Positions 20,060 through 30,900 of a stretch of DNA of 64,000 nt are shown here, in pieces (positions within the stretch are counted from its first letter, which is position 1; every line of letters starts with the position of its first letter). The notes beneath the pieces are model-generated. The model made no database searches and had not been told where the DNA came from. It was given only the letters and a program-made list of their open reading frames with translations. This DNA comes from Ruminiclostridium josui JCM 17888 (GTDB taxonomy: Bacteria; Bacillota; Clostridia; Acetivibrionales; DSM-1351), in assembly GCF_000526495.1 (NCBI RefSeq), contig NZ_JAGE01000002.1:186001-250000 (forward strand), read 5' to 3'. Position numbers and translations under genes: made by a program.

Positions 20060-20986
20060 TTATTTAAAATATTTCATATTTTCATTTATATACTGTTCGG
20101 CAGTGTAGGCTGCGGAAGCTCCGTCAGCAGCAGCCGTAATAATCTGTCTCAGGTACTTTTCACGCAAATCTCCGGCTGCGAAAACACCTGGAATATTGGT
20201 TCTCATTCTATCATCTGTTATAACATAACCATCCTTGTTAAGTTCTACCTTATTCTTTACAAGTGAGGTATTGGGATTTAAACCAATTGCTACAAACAAG
20301 CCATCTACACTTATGGAATTTAGTTTTCCTGTTTTAACATTCTTAATTTTCAAGCCTTCAACACCAAATTTACCTTCAATTTCTTCTACTACAGAGTCCC
20401 ATAAAAACTCAATTTTTTTGTTGCAACATAGCTCGTTTTGAAGGAGCTTTGTGGCTCTCATTGCATCCCTTCTGTGAATTATATAAATTTTGGGACAGAA
20501 TCTTGCCAAATAAAGAGCATCCTCGGCAGCTGTATCACCGCCTCCAACAACTGCAACTGTTTTTCCGCGGAAAAAAGCACCGTCACAAACAGCACAGTAG
20601 GAGACGCCAGAACCTCTTAATTTCTCTTCATTTGGCAAGCCAAGCATTTTGGGCGATGCTCCCATACAAAGAATTATTGTTTTACTTTCAAAAGTATTGT
20701 TTTTAGTTTTTACTTTTTTAATATGTGAATCCAGATCAAGCTCAAGTACTTCATCATTTAATACTACCGTACCGAATTTTCTTGCCTGTTTTTCCATTCT
20801 CAATGCAAGGTCGGAGCCTCCTATAGGTTCTTCAAAGCCGGGGTAGTTTTCCATTACATCAGCTGTAGCCATTTGTCCGCCTGAAAACATTTTTTCAATA
20901 ACCAGGGTGTCAAGTTGTGCCCTGGAACTATAGAGAGCAGCTGTATAACCTGCCGGACCTCCGCCTATTATTATAACGTCATTCAT
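20060..20986 (-). CDS. trxB: Thioredoxin-disulfide reductase
   Basis: FAD enzyme that reduces thioredoxin with NADPH. The N-terminal FAD loop is IIGGGPAGYTAAL (residues 6-18). The redox-active pair is C131-A-V-C134 in the NADPH domain, the NADPH loop is VGGGDTA (147-153), and the C-terminal FAD motif is GVFAAGDLREK. The length, 308 aa, is normal. A TGGAGGC site precedes the ATG. Thioredoxin itself is not adjacent. Confidence 0.95.
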   Translation of the reverse strand: MNDVIIIGGGPAGYTAALYSSRAQLDTLVIEKMFSGGQMATADVMENYPGFEEPIGGSDLALRMEKQARKFGTVVLNDEVLELDLDSHIKKVKTKNNTFESKTIILCMGASPKMLGLPNEEKLRGSGVSYCAVCDGAFFRGKTVAVVGGGDTAAEDALYLARFCPKIYIIHRRDAMRATKLLQNELCCNKKIEFLWDSVVEEIEGKFGVEGLKIKNVKTGKLNSISVDGLFVAIGLNPNTSLVKNKVELNKDGYVITDDRMRTNIPGVFAAGDLREKYLRQIITAAADGASAAYTAEQYINENMKYFK

Positions 20987-21111
20987 AACTATGCCTCCAA
21001 GAATAAATGTTATATTATATGAATTCCCAAACTAAAATAAAATAAAACACAAAAAAATACTACTTTTCATATAAATAATTAGAAGTACTATTACATAGAT
21101 AGAGAGTGCAT

Positions 21112-22803
21112 ATGTTTTGTCCAAATTTTCTTTATTCTAAAGAACCAAGACCTCCACAACCTGATAATCCATCATTTGAAGAACGTCAGACTATGGCAAA
21201 ATATGCATTATACAGAACTTGCCATCTGGAAGACTATGGCAATATTTTGAATGCATTTTCACCATCTGAGAATATTACATCCATAGCCAAGCCTGGTCAC
21301 TTCAAAGGAAAAAGTGTGGGCATTATAGGCGGAGGCCTTGCAGGAATGGCTGCAGCCTTTGAACTTCGAAAGCTTGGATTTGATATTACAGTATTAGAGG
21401 CATCAGAGGAGCGGATAGGTGGTAGAGTTTATACATATTATTTTGATAGAGAAAAAAAACTTTATGGCGAACTGGGGCCTATGAGAATACCTGTCAACCA
21501 TGAGACTGTTTGGCATTATATCAATTTATTCAAGTTGAATACAAGACCATTTATACAAAGTGACCCGGGTACCTTCATATATCTTCATCAAAGAAGAGCA
21601 AGAAATGATCCTTACGGAAAAAATGTTATGAAGTACATTTATCCTACTTACGACCTTACCTCATGGGAAGCAAAAACACCGTGGCAGGAATTAGGTTATT
21701 ACGGTATAGAAGCGCCTGTACTTGAAGCACCTCCGGCTGCAAGAATTGAAGTAATTCAGGTAAAACCACGATACAGCAGGCAGTTGCTTTTCTGGGACAG
21801 CCTTAGTACTAGACAGATGTTTGAATATAAAAACCTCAGTCAGGGTGCCATTAACCTTCTCTCAAACCTATTTCCGGTAGCAGGAGAGTTACTGTATCAC
21901 AATTATGTGGATTTAGTACAGGAATACTTCCCTGTGAACTTCTGGTTTCTGTATGAAATAACAGGAGGAATGGTAAATCTACCTTTAGCATTTCATAGAT
22001 CATTTACAACTAATTCCCCTTGGGAGTATTATCCGGATATACCGGCTGAACTTCTTGGTAAAGTTACATGGAAGCAGGGAATAAAGGTAAAAGGAATATA
22101 TAAATGCCTTGAAAACGGCAAAGTAACCCTAGCATATGACAGCAAAAAACTCATGGAAACAGGGTATGAGAATTTTGATTATATTGTATGTACAGTTCCA
22201 TTCTCTGTTTTAAGAACCTTTGAAATAGCCCCAATGTTCAGCAGTTTAAAAATGCAGGCAATAAAGGAAGTAACCTATACTAACGCCCAAAAGACTCTCC
22301 TTAACTGCAACAAGAGATTCTGGGAAGAGCAAGGGATATTTGGAGGCGGTTCATATACAGATCTGCCTGTAACTGGTATATGGTATACTTCTGGTCGAGG
22401 ACAAAAAAGTACGGAAGATGTACCCGGTGTAATTGTTGGCTCCTATAATTTTAACCTGGATGCTGTAAGGTTAGGTAATATGACTGACGAGGACAGATTT
22501 GAAAAAATAAAAAGAAATGTTGAAGAAGTCCACGGATTTTCTAAGGGATATCTCAATGATATTGCTACAGACTTTAAAACACAGGTTTGGGATAATGATC
22601 CTCTTTTTAGAGGAGCATTCTGCTATTTTACACCACAGCAGAAAAAATTATTTTCATGGGCAATGACTTTGCCAGAATATGGGGATAGAGTCTACTTTGC
22701 AGGTGAACATGTATCTGCAATACACAGATGGCAGCAAGGGGCGCTCAAAAGCGGTATGGAAGCTGCAAACGCTATAGCACGTACAAATCTGTATACACGC
22801 TAA
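21112..22803 (+). CDS. Flavin amine oxidase family protein (L-amino-acid-oxidase-like)
   Basis: FAD-dependent oxidase of about 563 aa. The dinucleotide-binding motif IIGGGLAGMAAAFEL starts near residue 71 and runs to the acidic strand end VLEASEERIGGRV. The substrate-domain landmark GELGPMRIP is present, and the C-terminus has the flavin signature VYFAGEHVSAIHRWQQGALKSG. This fits the L-amino-acid oxidase / tryptophan monooxygenase branch of the monoamine oxidase superfamily. The exact amine is unknown. Oxygen-using oxidases are unexpected in a strict anaerobe, so another acceptor or an oxygen-scavenging role is possible. The start is uncertain: ATG 21112 with a weak AGAGAG site, or GTG 21106. 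Confidence 0.82.
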   Translation: MFCPNFLYSKEPRPPQPDNPSFEERQTMAKYALYRTCHLEDYGNILNAFSPSENITSIAKPGHFKGKSVGIIGGGLAGMAAAFELRKLGFDITVLEASEERIGGRVYTYYFDREKKLYGELGPMRIPVNHETVWHYINLFKLNTRPFIQSDPGTFIYLHQRRARNDPYGKNVMKYIYPTYDLTSWEAKTPWQELGYYGIEAPVLEAPPAARIEVIQVKPRYSRQLLFWDSLSTRQMFEYKNLSQGAINLLSNLFPVAGELLYHNYVDLVQEYFPVNFWFLYEITGGMVNLPLAFHRSFTTNSPWEYYPDIPAELLGKVTWKQGIKVKGIYKCLENGKVTLAYDSKKLMETGYENFDYIVCTVPFSVLRTFEIAPMFSSLKMQAIKEVTYTNAQKTLLNCNKRFWEEQGIFGGGSYTDLPVTGIWYTSGRGQKSTEDVPGVIVGSYNFNLDAVRLGNMTDEDRFEKIKRNVEEVHGFSKGYLNDIATDFKTQVWDNDPLFRGAFCYFTPQQKKLFSWAMTLPEYGDRVYFAGEHVSAIHRWQQGALKSGMEAANAIARTNLYTR

Positions 22804-22891
22804 TCACAATTACCGTTTTATAATTTAATTAGGTGGTATACTAAATAATAGATAGATTTTAAACAATATAGGATAGAAAGGAATAAATTGT

Positions 22892-23266
22892 ATGACTGAA
22901 GAACAAATGCTTGAAAAAAAGGTATGGGCTGTAGTAGGTGCAAATCAGGATCCTGAAAAGTATGGAAATAAAATATATAAGAAGTTGAAAAATAGCGGAT
23001 ATGAGGTTTATCCTGTCAACCCAGGATATGAGACTGTAGAAGGGGACAAATGTTATAAGGACTTATCTTCCCTTCCCAAAAAACCAGAAGTAATTGATAT
23101 GGTTGTTTCACCTAAAATAGGGAAGAGTGTCATAGAAGAAGCCGCAAAATTAGGTATCAAAAACATATGGCTTCAGCCCGGAACATATAATGATGAATTG
23201 TTAAAAAGAATTAACGAGCTTGAACTTGATACAGTTATGGCTTGTGTACTTGTAGCTTTGAGATAG
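22892..23266 (+). CDS. CoA-binding Rossmann-fold protein (YccU type)
   Basis: 124 aa single-domain protein with the CoA-binding fold found at the N-terminus of succinyl-CoA synthetase alpha. Recognisable parts are VWAVVGANQDPEKYGNKIYKKLKNSGYEVYPVNP, the central LSSLPKKPEVIDMVV and the end IKNIWLQPG. A GAAAGGA site is 9 nt upstream of the ATG. The cellular role of this family is not established. It is followed by the longer foldback repeat. Confidence 0.88.
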   Translation: MTEEQMLEKKVWAVVGANQDPEKYGNKIYKKLKNSGYEVYPVNPGYETVEGDKCYKDLSSLPKKPEVIDMVVSPKIGKSVIEEAAKLGIKNIWLQPGTYNDELLKRINELELDTVMACVLVALR

Positions 23267-23275
23267 AAAATAAAT

Positions 23276-23421
23276 AAAGGGAGTTGTTGTAAATTAAGTT
23301 TTATATTTCTTAACCGTACTTAAGGAGTATAAATTATATCAATGGAAGCAATCATTGATATAATTTTATACGTAAGTACAGGTGGTAAGAAAAAACTTTC
23401 TGTTTTACAACAACTCCCTTT
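23276..23421. repeat. Foldback repeat element, long copy
   Basis: 146 nt palindrome with perfect 18 bp terminal inverted repeats (AAAGGGAGTTGTTGTAAA at 23276-23293 and its complement at 23404-23421). Inside are nested complementary blocks: AAGTTTT/AAAACTT, TTTCTTA/TAAGAAA, GTACTTA/TAAGTAC and a central stem near ATTATATCAATG / CATTGATATAAT. The whole element can fold into one long hairpin. In reverse complement it matches the short copy at 19457-19545, which lacks the central stem. It lies between the CoA-binding gene and the CPBP gene. Confidence 0.85.
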
Positions 23422-23455
23422 TACATAAAGCATTTCAATGAAAATGAAAAAATAG

Positions 23456-23461
23456 TATAAT
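23456..23461 (+). promoter_or_regulatory. Probable -10 box of the CPBP gene
   Basis: TATAAT 43 nt upstream of the CPBP start, just after the foldback repeat. The best -35 at 17 bp spacing is only TTTCAA, so the promoter call rests on the -10 alone. Confidence 0.45.
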
Positions 23462-23503
23462 TAAGACTATAGCAGCTTTATTATAAAATATTGGAGGGCT
23501 TAC

Positions 23504-24463
23504 ATGTCAATAAAATATCAGGATATGGCAAGAACTGGTAATACTAAACTATCGAGATTTGTAGCATCTGTTTCAGTTATACTATACTTTTATTTTTTAA
23601 TCGGAAGTTTTATAGGCTCAATACCAATAGTATACGCTTTAATCAAAAATAGAGATGCTATTGTGGATTTAACTTATTCAACAGATGTTTATGCATTTAT
23701 GGACGAATATGTAAACCCTTTTACAAACTACATATTTACCAATTTTACAATTTACTTTATGTTAGCGGGTTTATTTATAGCAATAAAGTTTATACATTAT
23801 AGGACCTTTACTTCACTTATAACAACGAAAAGAAAAATCCAGTGGAGCAGATTCTGGATAGGTTTTTTAGTTTACGGCGGGCTTTCTGCTGTCGGGGCTG
23901 TAATAGATTATTTCTTATCGCCTGAAACTTATTCAATCAGTTTTGATGCGTCAAAATTCTGGATTGCTTTGCCTTTTATTCTTATTATGACACCCTTACA
24001 GGCAGCTACAGAAGAATTTGTTTTCAGGGGATACGTAATCCAAAGCTTCGGACTTAAAATAAAAAACGGTATACTGCTTGCGGCTATATCGGGTTTTATG
24101 TTTACGCTTCCGCATCTTATGAACCCTGAAGTAACCGCCTCAAGCACAACAGGTGTTATAGATACTGTTTGCATGGTTTTGAATTATTTTGTTGTTGGAA
24201 TGATTTTTGCTATGGTTACAATAAAAACAAATTCTTTAGAGGCAGCAATAGGAGCTCATGCGGTAAACAATCTTATAGCATTTTTGCTTTTGGGGTATCC
24301 TGATAATGCACTTTCAACAAATACAGTATTTTACACATCCACTTTTAACCCGACAGGAAGTCTTATATCGGTAATAATTACAGGTTTTTTGTTTTACTTT
24401 ATTACAGGATTTTTAATAAAAGAGCCAGTACAGACCGAAGAAGACTTCAAAATTACTTGTTAA
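23504..24463 (+). CDS. CPBP-family intramembrane glutamic endopeptidase
   Basis: Membrane protein of 319 aa with about eight helices, related to CAAX prenyl proteases (ABI/CPBP, M79). Catalytic signatures are E170-E171-FVFR175, a second motif FTLPH204 and a third AH252AVNN. Members cut peptides within membranes or confer bacteriocin immunity; the substrate here is unknown. A TGGAGGG site precedes the ATG. It is followed 25 nt later by addB, but a functional link is unlikely. Confidence 0.9.
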   Translation: MSIKYQDMARTGNTKLSRFVASVSVILYFYFLIGSFIGSIPIVYALIKNRDAIVDLTYSTDVYAFMDEYVNPFTNYIFTNFTIYFMLAGLFIAIKFIHYRTFTSLITTKRKIQWSRFWIGFLVYGGLSAVGAVIDYFLSPETYSISFDASKFWIALPFILIMTPLQAATEEFVFRGYVIQSFGLKIKNGILLAAISGFMFTLPHLMNPEVTASSTTGVIDTVCMVLNYFVVGMIFAMVTIKTNSLEAAIGAHAVNNLIAFLLLGYPDNALSTNTVFYTSTFNPTGSLISVIITGFLFYFITGFLIKEPVQTEEDFKITC

Positions 24464-24488
24464 TAATACATAGGAAAAGGATGAAGTT

Positions 24489-27400
24489 ATGAGTCTTCAA
24501 TTTATTTATGGAAGGTCAGGTTCGGGGAAATCTTTCCATTGCTTGAATTCAATAAAAATTAAACAGAATATGGACAGCAGTAAAAAACTTGTCCTCCTTG
24601 TACCGGAGCAGTATACATTGCAGGCAGAACGTGACTTAATAAAGGTTCTCGGAACAGGAGGAATTTTAAATACTGAAGTGTTGAGTTTCAGGAGAATGGC
24701 CTATAGGGTTCTGAATGATGTTGGCGGAATTACATATCCGCATATACATCCTGCCGGAAAAAACATGATTATATATAGGATTCTGGATAGATTAAAGGAA
24801 GAATTTACTATATTTTACAAATCTGCCAATTGTAAAGGGTTTGTAAATACTTTGTCTACACTGATAACCGAGCTTAAAAGGTATAACGTAAAGGCGGAAA
24901 GCTTCGATGGAGTTTTAGAAGAACTTACTGAGGACAATTATCTTGCACACAAGCTAAAGGAAATAAAGCTCATTTACGGTGAGTTTGACAATATGCTTGA
25001 GAATCGCTACAGAGATACCGATGATGAATTGACATTACTATCATCTAAACTTTACTGTACAGAAATGTACAGTAAATCGGAAATTTGGATTGATGGTTTT
25101 GCAGGATTTACTCCTCAGGAGATTGATGTAATATCCAAGCTAATGCAACAAGCAGAGAATGTTTATATAACTATATGTACCGATGTACTTTTTGACGAGG
25201 TAAAGTCAGATTCTACGGATGTTTTTGCATCAGTAAAGAGATCTATTAAGAAATTTGTAAGTATAGCGGAAGCATGTGGGGTTAAAATACTTCCGCCTGT
25301 GGGCCTGAACAAGGCAATTCTGCCCAGGTTTAAAGACAGCAGAGAACTACAAAGCCTTGAAGCAAATTACTTTTCCTTTCCGTATAGGGCTTATCAGCAG
25401 CCAACAACAGATATAGAGCTTTTTGAATCAGTAAATATTTATGCTGAAATTGAAGAGTGTGCAAGGGATATAATAAGGCAATGCCGTGACAATGGTATGC
25501 AGTTTAAGGACATAACCGTTGCTACAAGAAATCTTGCAGGATACGAAAATCTTATAGAAGTAATTTTTGAACAGTACAACATACCATGCTTTATAGATTC
25601 CAAAACTGAAATATCAAATCATCCTTTGGTAAGGATGGTGCTTTCAATGCTGGAGATATTTACTGAAAATTGGTCCTATGAAGCGGTTTTCAGATATCTT
25701 AAGTCAGGACTTACTGGAATAGATGATACAAAGATAGACTTATTGGAAAACTATGTTCTGGCCTGCGGGATTAGGGGCAGTCGTTGGACTCAAGAGGAGG
25801 ATTGGAATACAAGTATTGAATTCAAACCTGATGATAAACAGAATCCTGAAAATGATGAAATGCTGCTGCAGGTAAATATGACTAGAAACGAAATAAGGGA
25901 ACCTCTTTTGCGTTTTCGAAACAGAACAAAGGGTAGAAGAACTGCAGGGGATTTTTGTACCGGAATTTATGAGTATCTAGTTGAAATCGGTGTAGAAGAA
26001 AGAATACGTAACTATATAGACAGTTTTTCAAAAAGTGGCCAGTTAAGGCTTGCAGGGGAATATCAGCAGGTCTGGAACATACTCATGGATGTTTTTGATC
26101 AGGTTGTAGAAGTAATGGGAGATGAAACCTTTGGGATTGAAAAGTTTGCCAATGTATTCAAAATAGGACTGGCAGAATACAAGATTTCATCTATTCCAGC
26201 ATCACTAGACCAGGTTTTAGTAGGAAGTATTGAGCACTTAAGAAGCCACGAAATAAAAGCTCTATACATTCTGGGAACCAATGACGGAGTATTTCCTTCC
26301 TCAGGGATAACAGAGGGCGTTTTGTCGGATGCTGATAGGGAAGTACTTAATAAAAGTGGCATTGAACTTGCCAGCGATACAAAATCCAGAGCTTTTGATG
26401 AGCAGTACCTTATATATAGAACATTGACTACACCAAAAAACTTCTTGAGAATAAGCTGGCCAATTGCCGACCATGAGGGAAGAACAATGCGTCCTTCCAT
26501 AATAATATCAAGAATGCGGAAGATATTTCCCAATATAACTGAAAAAAATAATATATTAAAACCTTCTGAGGACAAGGAGAATATTGAATTAATAGTATCA
26601 CCTATACCAGCATTTAATCAGTTGGTTTCTGTGCTAAGACAGAAAAATGAGGGAATAGAACCGGGATATATGTGGAAGGAATTATTTGCATGGTTTTCAA
26701 GTCAAGAAGAATGGAAGCAAAAGTGTGATGCAATGATAAGGGCATTGAAATATAGAAATGTAGCTGTTCCAGTGGATAAGTCAAAAATACGTGAGCTGTA
26801 CGGGAATAACCCTTACTTTACAGTTTCAAGACTGGAAAAGTACACTTCCTGTCCCTTTGCATTTTATGTACAGTATGGTCTGGGAGCAAGGGAAAGAAAG
26901 ATATATCGGTTGAGTCCACCGGATGTTGGAACATTTATGCATGCTGTCATAGAAAGATTTTCAAAAATGGTGGATGAAAACAACTATTCATGGAGAGAAT
27001 TTGACAAACAATGGTGCAGTGATGAAGTTTCAAAAATAGTAGATGAGCTTTTAGGTAATATGAAAAACACCATACTTGGAAGCTCAAAAAGGTTTAAGGC
27101 CCTGGCTGTAAGACTAAAACGAGTTGTTACAAGGGCTGTGTGGCTTATTGCGGAGCATATACGCCGAAGTAGTTTTGAACCCATGGGCTACGAGGTTGAA
27201 TTCGGAGAGGGTGGAGAATATCCTCCCATAGTCATTGAATTAGATTCAGGTGAAAAGATTAAGCTTGTTGGCAGAATTGACAGAATCGATACTTTAAGTA
27301 CTGATAACGGAAAATATTTGAGAATAGTAGACTATAAATCCGGTGAAAAGGATTTTAAACTCAGTGATGTTTATTATGGTCTTCAAATGCAGCTTATTAC

Positions 27401-27935
27401 CTACTTAGATGCTTTATGGGAATATTCTGAAAAGAGTGGCCAAAAGGCCTTGCCGGGAGGAATTCTGTATTTCAGAGTTGACGACCCAATGATAAAAGGT
27501 ACAGGTAGCAGTTCACCGGAAGAAATAGAAACAGCCATAATGAAAAAGCTAAAAATGAAGGGGTTGCTCCTTGCCGATGTCCAGCTTATTAAATATATGG
27601 ACAATGCAATTGAAGGGAACTCTATCATTATTCCTGCAAGGATAAATAAAGGAGATGTTTTGGGAAGATCCTCTGCTGCTACTATAGAACAATTTACAGT
27701 ATTAAGAGGTTTCGTAAAGCAGATTTTGAAAGACATGTGCAGTGAACTTATGAAGGGGAATGTTCCTATAAGTCCATACAAAAAAAAGAAAATAACTTCT
27801 TGTAGCTACTGTAATTATTCATCAGTATGCCAGTTTGATCAGAGCCAAAAAGAGAACAGTTTTAGAATGCTCCATGATAGAGAAGATGATGATATTTGGA
27901 AACTTATGGATGAAATTAGTGAAAAAGACAATTAA
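24489..27935 (+). CDS. addB: AddB, helicase-nuclease subunit B
   Basis: Subunit of the AddAB complex that resects double-strand breaks and degrades unprotected linear DNA until it meets a Chi site. The N-terminus has the Walker A loop GRSGSGKS (residues 8-15). The C-terminal nuclease domain shows the RecB-family motif VDYKSGEK. The iron-sulfur cluster cysteines are seen as one upstream Cys in YTSCPFAFYVQYGLG plus the C-terminal CSYCNYSSVC. The length, 1148 aa, is typical. It precedes addA by 26 nt. Confidence 0.96.
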   Translation: MSLQFIYGRSGSGKSFHCLNSIKIKQNMDSSKKLVLLVPEQYTLQAERDLIKVLGTGGILNTEVLSFRRMAYRVLNDVGGITYPHIHPAGKNMIIYRILDRLKEEFTIFYKSANCKGFVNTLSTLITELKRYNVKAESFDGVLEELTEDNYLAHKLKEIKLIYGEFDNMLENRYRDTDDELTLLSSKLYCTEMYSKSEIWIDGFAGFTPQEIDVISKLMQQAENVYITICTDVLFDEVKSDSTDVFASVKRSIKKFVSIAEACGVKILPPVGLNKAILPRFKDSRELQSLEANYFSFPYRAYQQPTTDIELFESVNIYAEIEECARDIIRQCRDNGMQFKDITVATRNLAGYENLIEVIFEQYNIPCFIDSKTEISNHPLVRMVLSMLEIFTENWSYEAVFRYLKSGLTGIDDTKIDLLENYVLACGIRGSRWTQEEDWNTSIEFKPDDKQNPENDEMLLQVNMTRNEIREPLLRFRNRTKGRRTAGDFCTGIYEYLVEIGVEERIRNYIDSFSKSGQLRLAGEYQQVWNILMDVFDQVVEVMGDETFGIEKFANVFKIGLAEYKISSIPASLDQVLVGSIEHLRSHEIKALYILGTNDGVFPSSGITEGVLSDADREVLNKSGIELASDTKSRAFDEQYLIYRTLTTPKNFLRISWPIADHEGRTMRPSIIISRMRKIFPNITEKNNILKPSEDKENIELIVSPIPAFNQLVSVLRQKNEGIEPGYMWKELFAWFSSQEEWKQKCDAMIRALKYRNVAVPVDKSKIRELYGNNPYFTVSRLEKYTSCPFAFYVQYGLGARERKIYRLSPPDVGTFMHAVIERFSKMVDENNYSWREFDKQWCSDEVSKIVDELLGNMKNTILGSSKRFKALAVRLKRVVTRAVWLIAEHIRRSSFEPMGYEVEFGEGGEYPPIVIELDSGEKIKLVGRIDRIDTLSTDNGKYLRIVDYKSGEKDFKLSDVYYGLQMQLITYLDALWEYSEKSGQKALPGGILYFRVDDPMIKGTGSSSPEEIETAIMKKLKMKGLLLADVQLIKYMDNAIEGNSIIIPARINKGDVLGRSSAATIEQFTVLRGFVKQILKDMCSELMKGNVPISPYKKKKITSCSYCNYSSVCQFDQSQKENSFRMLHDREDDDIWKLMDEISEKDN

Positions 27936-27961
27936 TGAATGTACGTAAAGGGGAACAATAG

Positions 27962-30900
27962 ATGTCTGAAACCAAATGGACAAAAGAACAATATGCCGCT
28001 ATAACTCAAAAAGACTGCAACTTGCTTGTGGCTGCAGCAGCAGGTGCAGGTAAAACCGCCGTGCTTGTTGAAAGGATAATAAGAAAAATTACAGATGAAG
28101 AAAATCCGGTGGATATAGATACGTTGCTGGTAGTAACATTTACAAATGCTGCTGCTACAGAAATGAGGGAAAGAATAGGGGCAGCCATATCCGATGCAAT
28201 AGAAAAGAATCCAGAATCAAAAAATATTTCAAGACAACTTGTACTTCTTAATAAAGCTTCTATTACTACAATTCATTCCTTTTGTCTGGAGGTTATAAGA
28301 AGCAACTTTCAGAGTATTGAAATAGACCCTGCTTTCAAGATTCTTGACGAGACAGAAGCTTCTCTATTAAAATCTGAAACCTTGAGTGAGCTGTTTGAAG
28401 AAATTTATGAAAATGTTGAGGAAAACCAAGATTTTCTTGATTTGTTGGAATCCTATGGAGGTAACAAAGATGATGAGAAGATTCAAGACATGGTTCTGAG
28501 TATTTACAGCTTTGTCCAGAGTTATCCATGGCCGGAAAAATGGCTTGAACAACAAGTGGAAAGTTATAATTTCGACGGTACCAATGACTTTGGAGAAACA
28601 CACTGGGGCAAAATCCTTCTAGAAACCAGTCTTATGAAGCTTGAAGGTCTCAGAGATATTATGAATGAAGCATGTGAAAAAATTAAATACGCAGTGGGAT
28701 TAGAAAAATATCTGCCTGTTTTTGTTGAAGATAAGGATAATCTGAATAGGCTTATAGAAGCATGTAAAAAAAGTATAAAATGGGATGAAATGTATAATTA
28801 CATCAATAGCTTTGAATTTCCAACCCTGCCTAGGTGCGGAAAGGATGCTGATAAATCAGTACAGGAAAGTGTAAAGAAAACAAGGGATGAATTAAAGTCA
28901 GTAATTACCGGCCTTAGAAATGAAGTTTTTTTCATGAAGTCGGATGAAATAGCTTCTGACCTAAAAGAAATGTTTCCTATACTGATATGTGTTTCAAAAT
29001 TGGTTATGGATTTTGGCAGACGATATTCACAGAAAAAGAGTCAGAGGGCTTCTGTTGATTTCAATGACCTTGAGCATTTTTGCCTTAATATATTGGCAGA
29101 AACAGATAATGACGGGAACATACGTCCAACAAAAATTGCCCAGTATTACAAGGATAAGTTTTCTGAAATATTAGTGGATGAGTATCAGGATAGCAATTTG
29201 GTTCAGGAAATTATAATCAATATGATTTCAAAAGAGGATAAAGGCAGCCCTAACGTATTTATGGTAGGAGATGTAAAACAGAGTATATACAGGTTCAGAC
29301 AGGCAAAACCAGAGCTTTTTCTTGAAAAATATGATAATTACTCAATTGATGAGGGCAGCAGTTACAGAAAAATACTGTTGTTTAAGAATTTCCGAAGCAG
29401 AAAGGACGTTGTTGACGGAATCAACTATATATTCAAGCAGATAATGTCCCAAAAAGTTGGAGAGCTTGATTACAATGAAATAGAAGAACTGAATCCCGGA
29501 GCTGACTTTCCTTCATGCCAAAATGAAAAAACAGCAGCAGGAGGAGCTATCGAGTTGCATTTGATAGAAACCTCAGCCGGAGATAACAGTGTGCAACCAG
29601 AAAGTAGTGAACCCATGGATGAACAAGATTCAGAGGAAGAAGAAATACTTGATAATATACAGAAGGAAGCTAGAATGGTTGCAAACAGAATAATTGAGCT
29701 GTTTCAACCAGACGCAGACGGAAAGAAATTTGTTGTATATGATAAAAAACTTGGGGCTTACAGGGATATTAGGTTTAATGATATAGTAATACTGCTAAGA
29801 ACTACCAGGAACTGGACTGAGGTATTTTCAGAAGAACTTGCCAAGTCGGAGATACCTGTTTTTGCAGATACAGGAAGCGGATTTTTTAAAACACCAGAAG
29901 TACAGGTAGTATTGTCGTTGCTGCAAATAATTGATAATCCTTATCAAGATATTCCTTTGCTGTCAGTGCTAAGATCACCAATATTCAATTTTAGCACGGA
30001 TGATTTGGCAGAAGTACGCCTTGTGAATCGTAATGCTTCCATATACGAAGCCCTTAAAGAAGTGGCAGCGCAGGACACAGAGGTATCAAAGAAGTCTTCT
30101 GATTTTTTGCAAAAGCTTGCAAAGTGGAGAGAAATGTCACTCTATATGTCCACTCACAAGCTCATATGGCAGCTATATGATGAGACAGGATATTTTAGCA
30201 TAGTAGGAGCAATGCAAGACGGTGAAAGAAAACAGGCTAACTTGAAAATACTTTTTGAACGTGCTTTACAGTTTGAAAATACAAGTTACAGTGGGCTTTT
30301 TAACTTTATAAGTTTCATAGACAAGCTAAAAACAAACAAAGGCGATATGGGCAGTGCAAAGGTTCTTGGAGAAAACGACAACGTTGTCAGGCTAATGAGT
30401 ATTCACAAGAGTAAGGGATTGGAATTTCCTGTTGTATTTTTGTGCGGCTGCGGGAAAAAGTTCAATATGCAGGATATGTATAAAAGTGTTTTACTGCATC
30501 AGGAATTGGGTTTTGGGCCTGACTTTGTTGATTATAGAAAGAGAATAAAGTATCCTTCTATTCCAAAGCAGGCAATTGCTCAGAAAATAAGAGTTGAAAC
30601 CTTGTCAGAGGAAATGAGAATACTCTATGTAGCAATGACAAGGGCCAGAGAGAAGCTGATAATAACCGGGGCGGTTAATAATATTGAAAAATCGGCGTTA
30701 AAATGGTTGAATACAGCACAGAGTAACGGTGATAAATTCCCGGCCAATAACATGCTTAAAGCCCAGAATTATTTGGATTGGATATGCCCTTCAATAATGA
30801 GACACAAGGATTCCGAAATTTTAAGAAAAGCGGCAGGGGTTGGTGTAGACTATAGCGGGCCAGTTATTTCAGATGAATCGTTTTGGAAGATAATTCTTGC

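Noticed and set aside
19457-23421. Reading the paired foldback repeats as ends of a composite transposon carrying trxB and its neighbours
   Set aside because: The copies differ greatly in length, there is no transposase between them, and the genes enclosed show no change in composition visible by eye.
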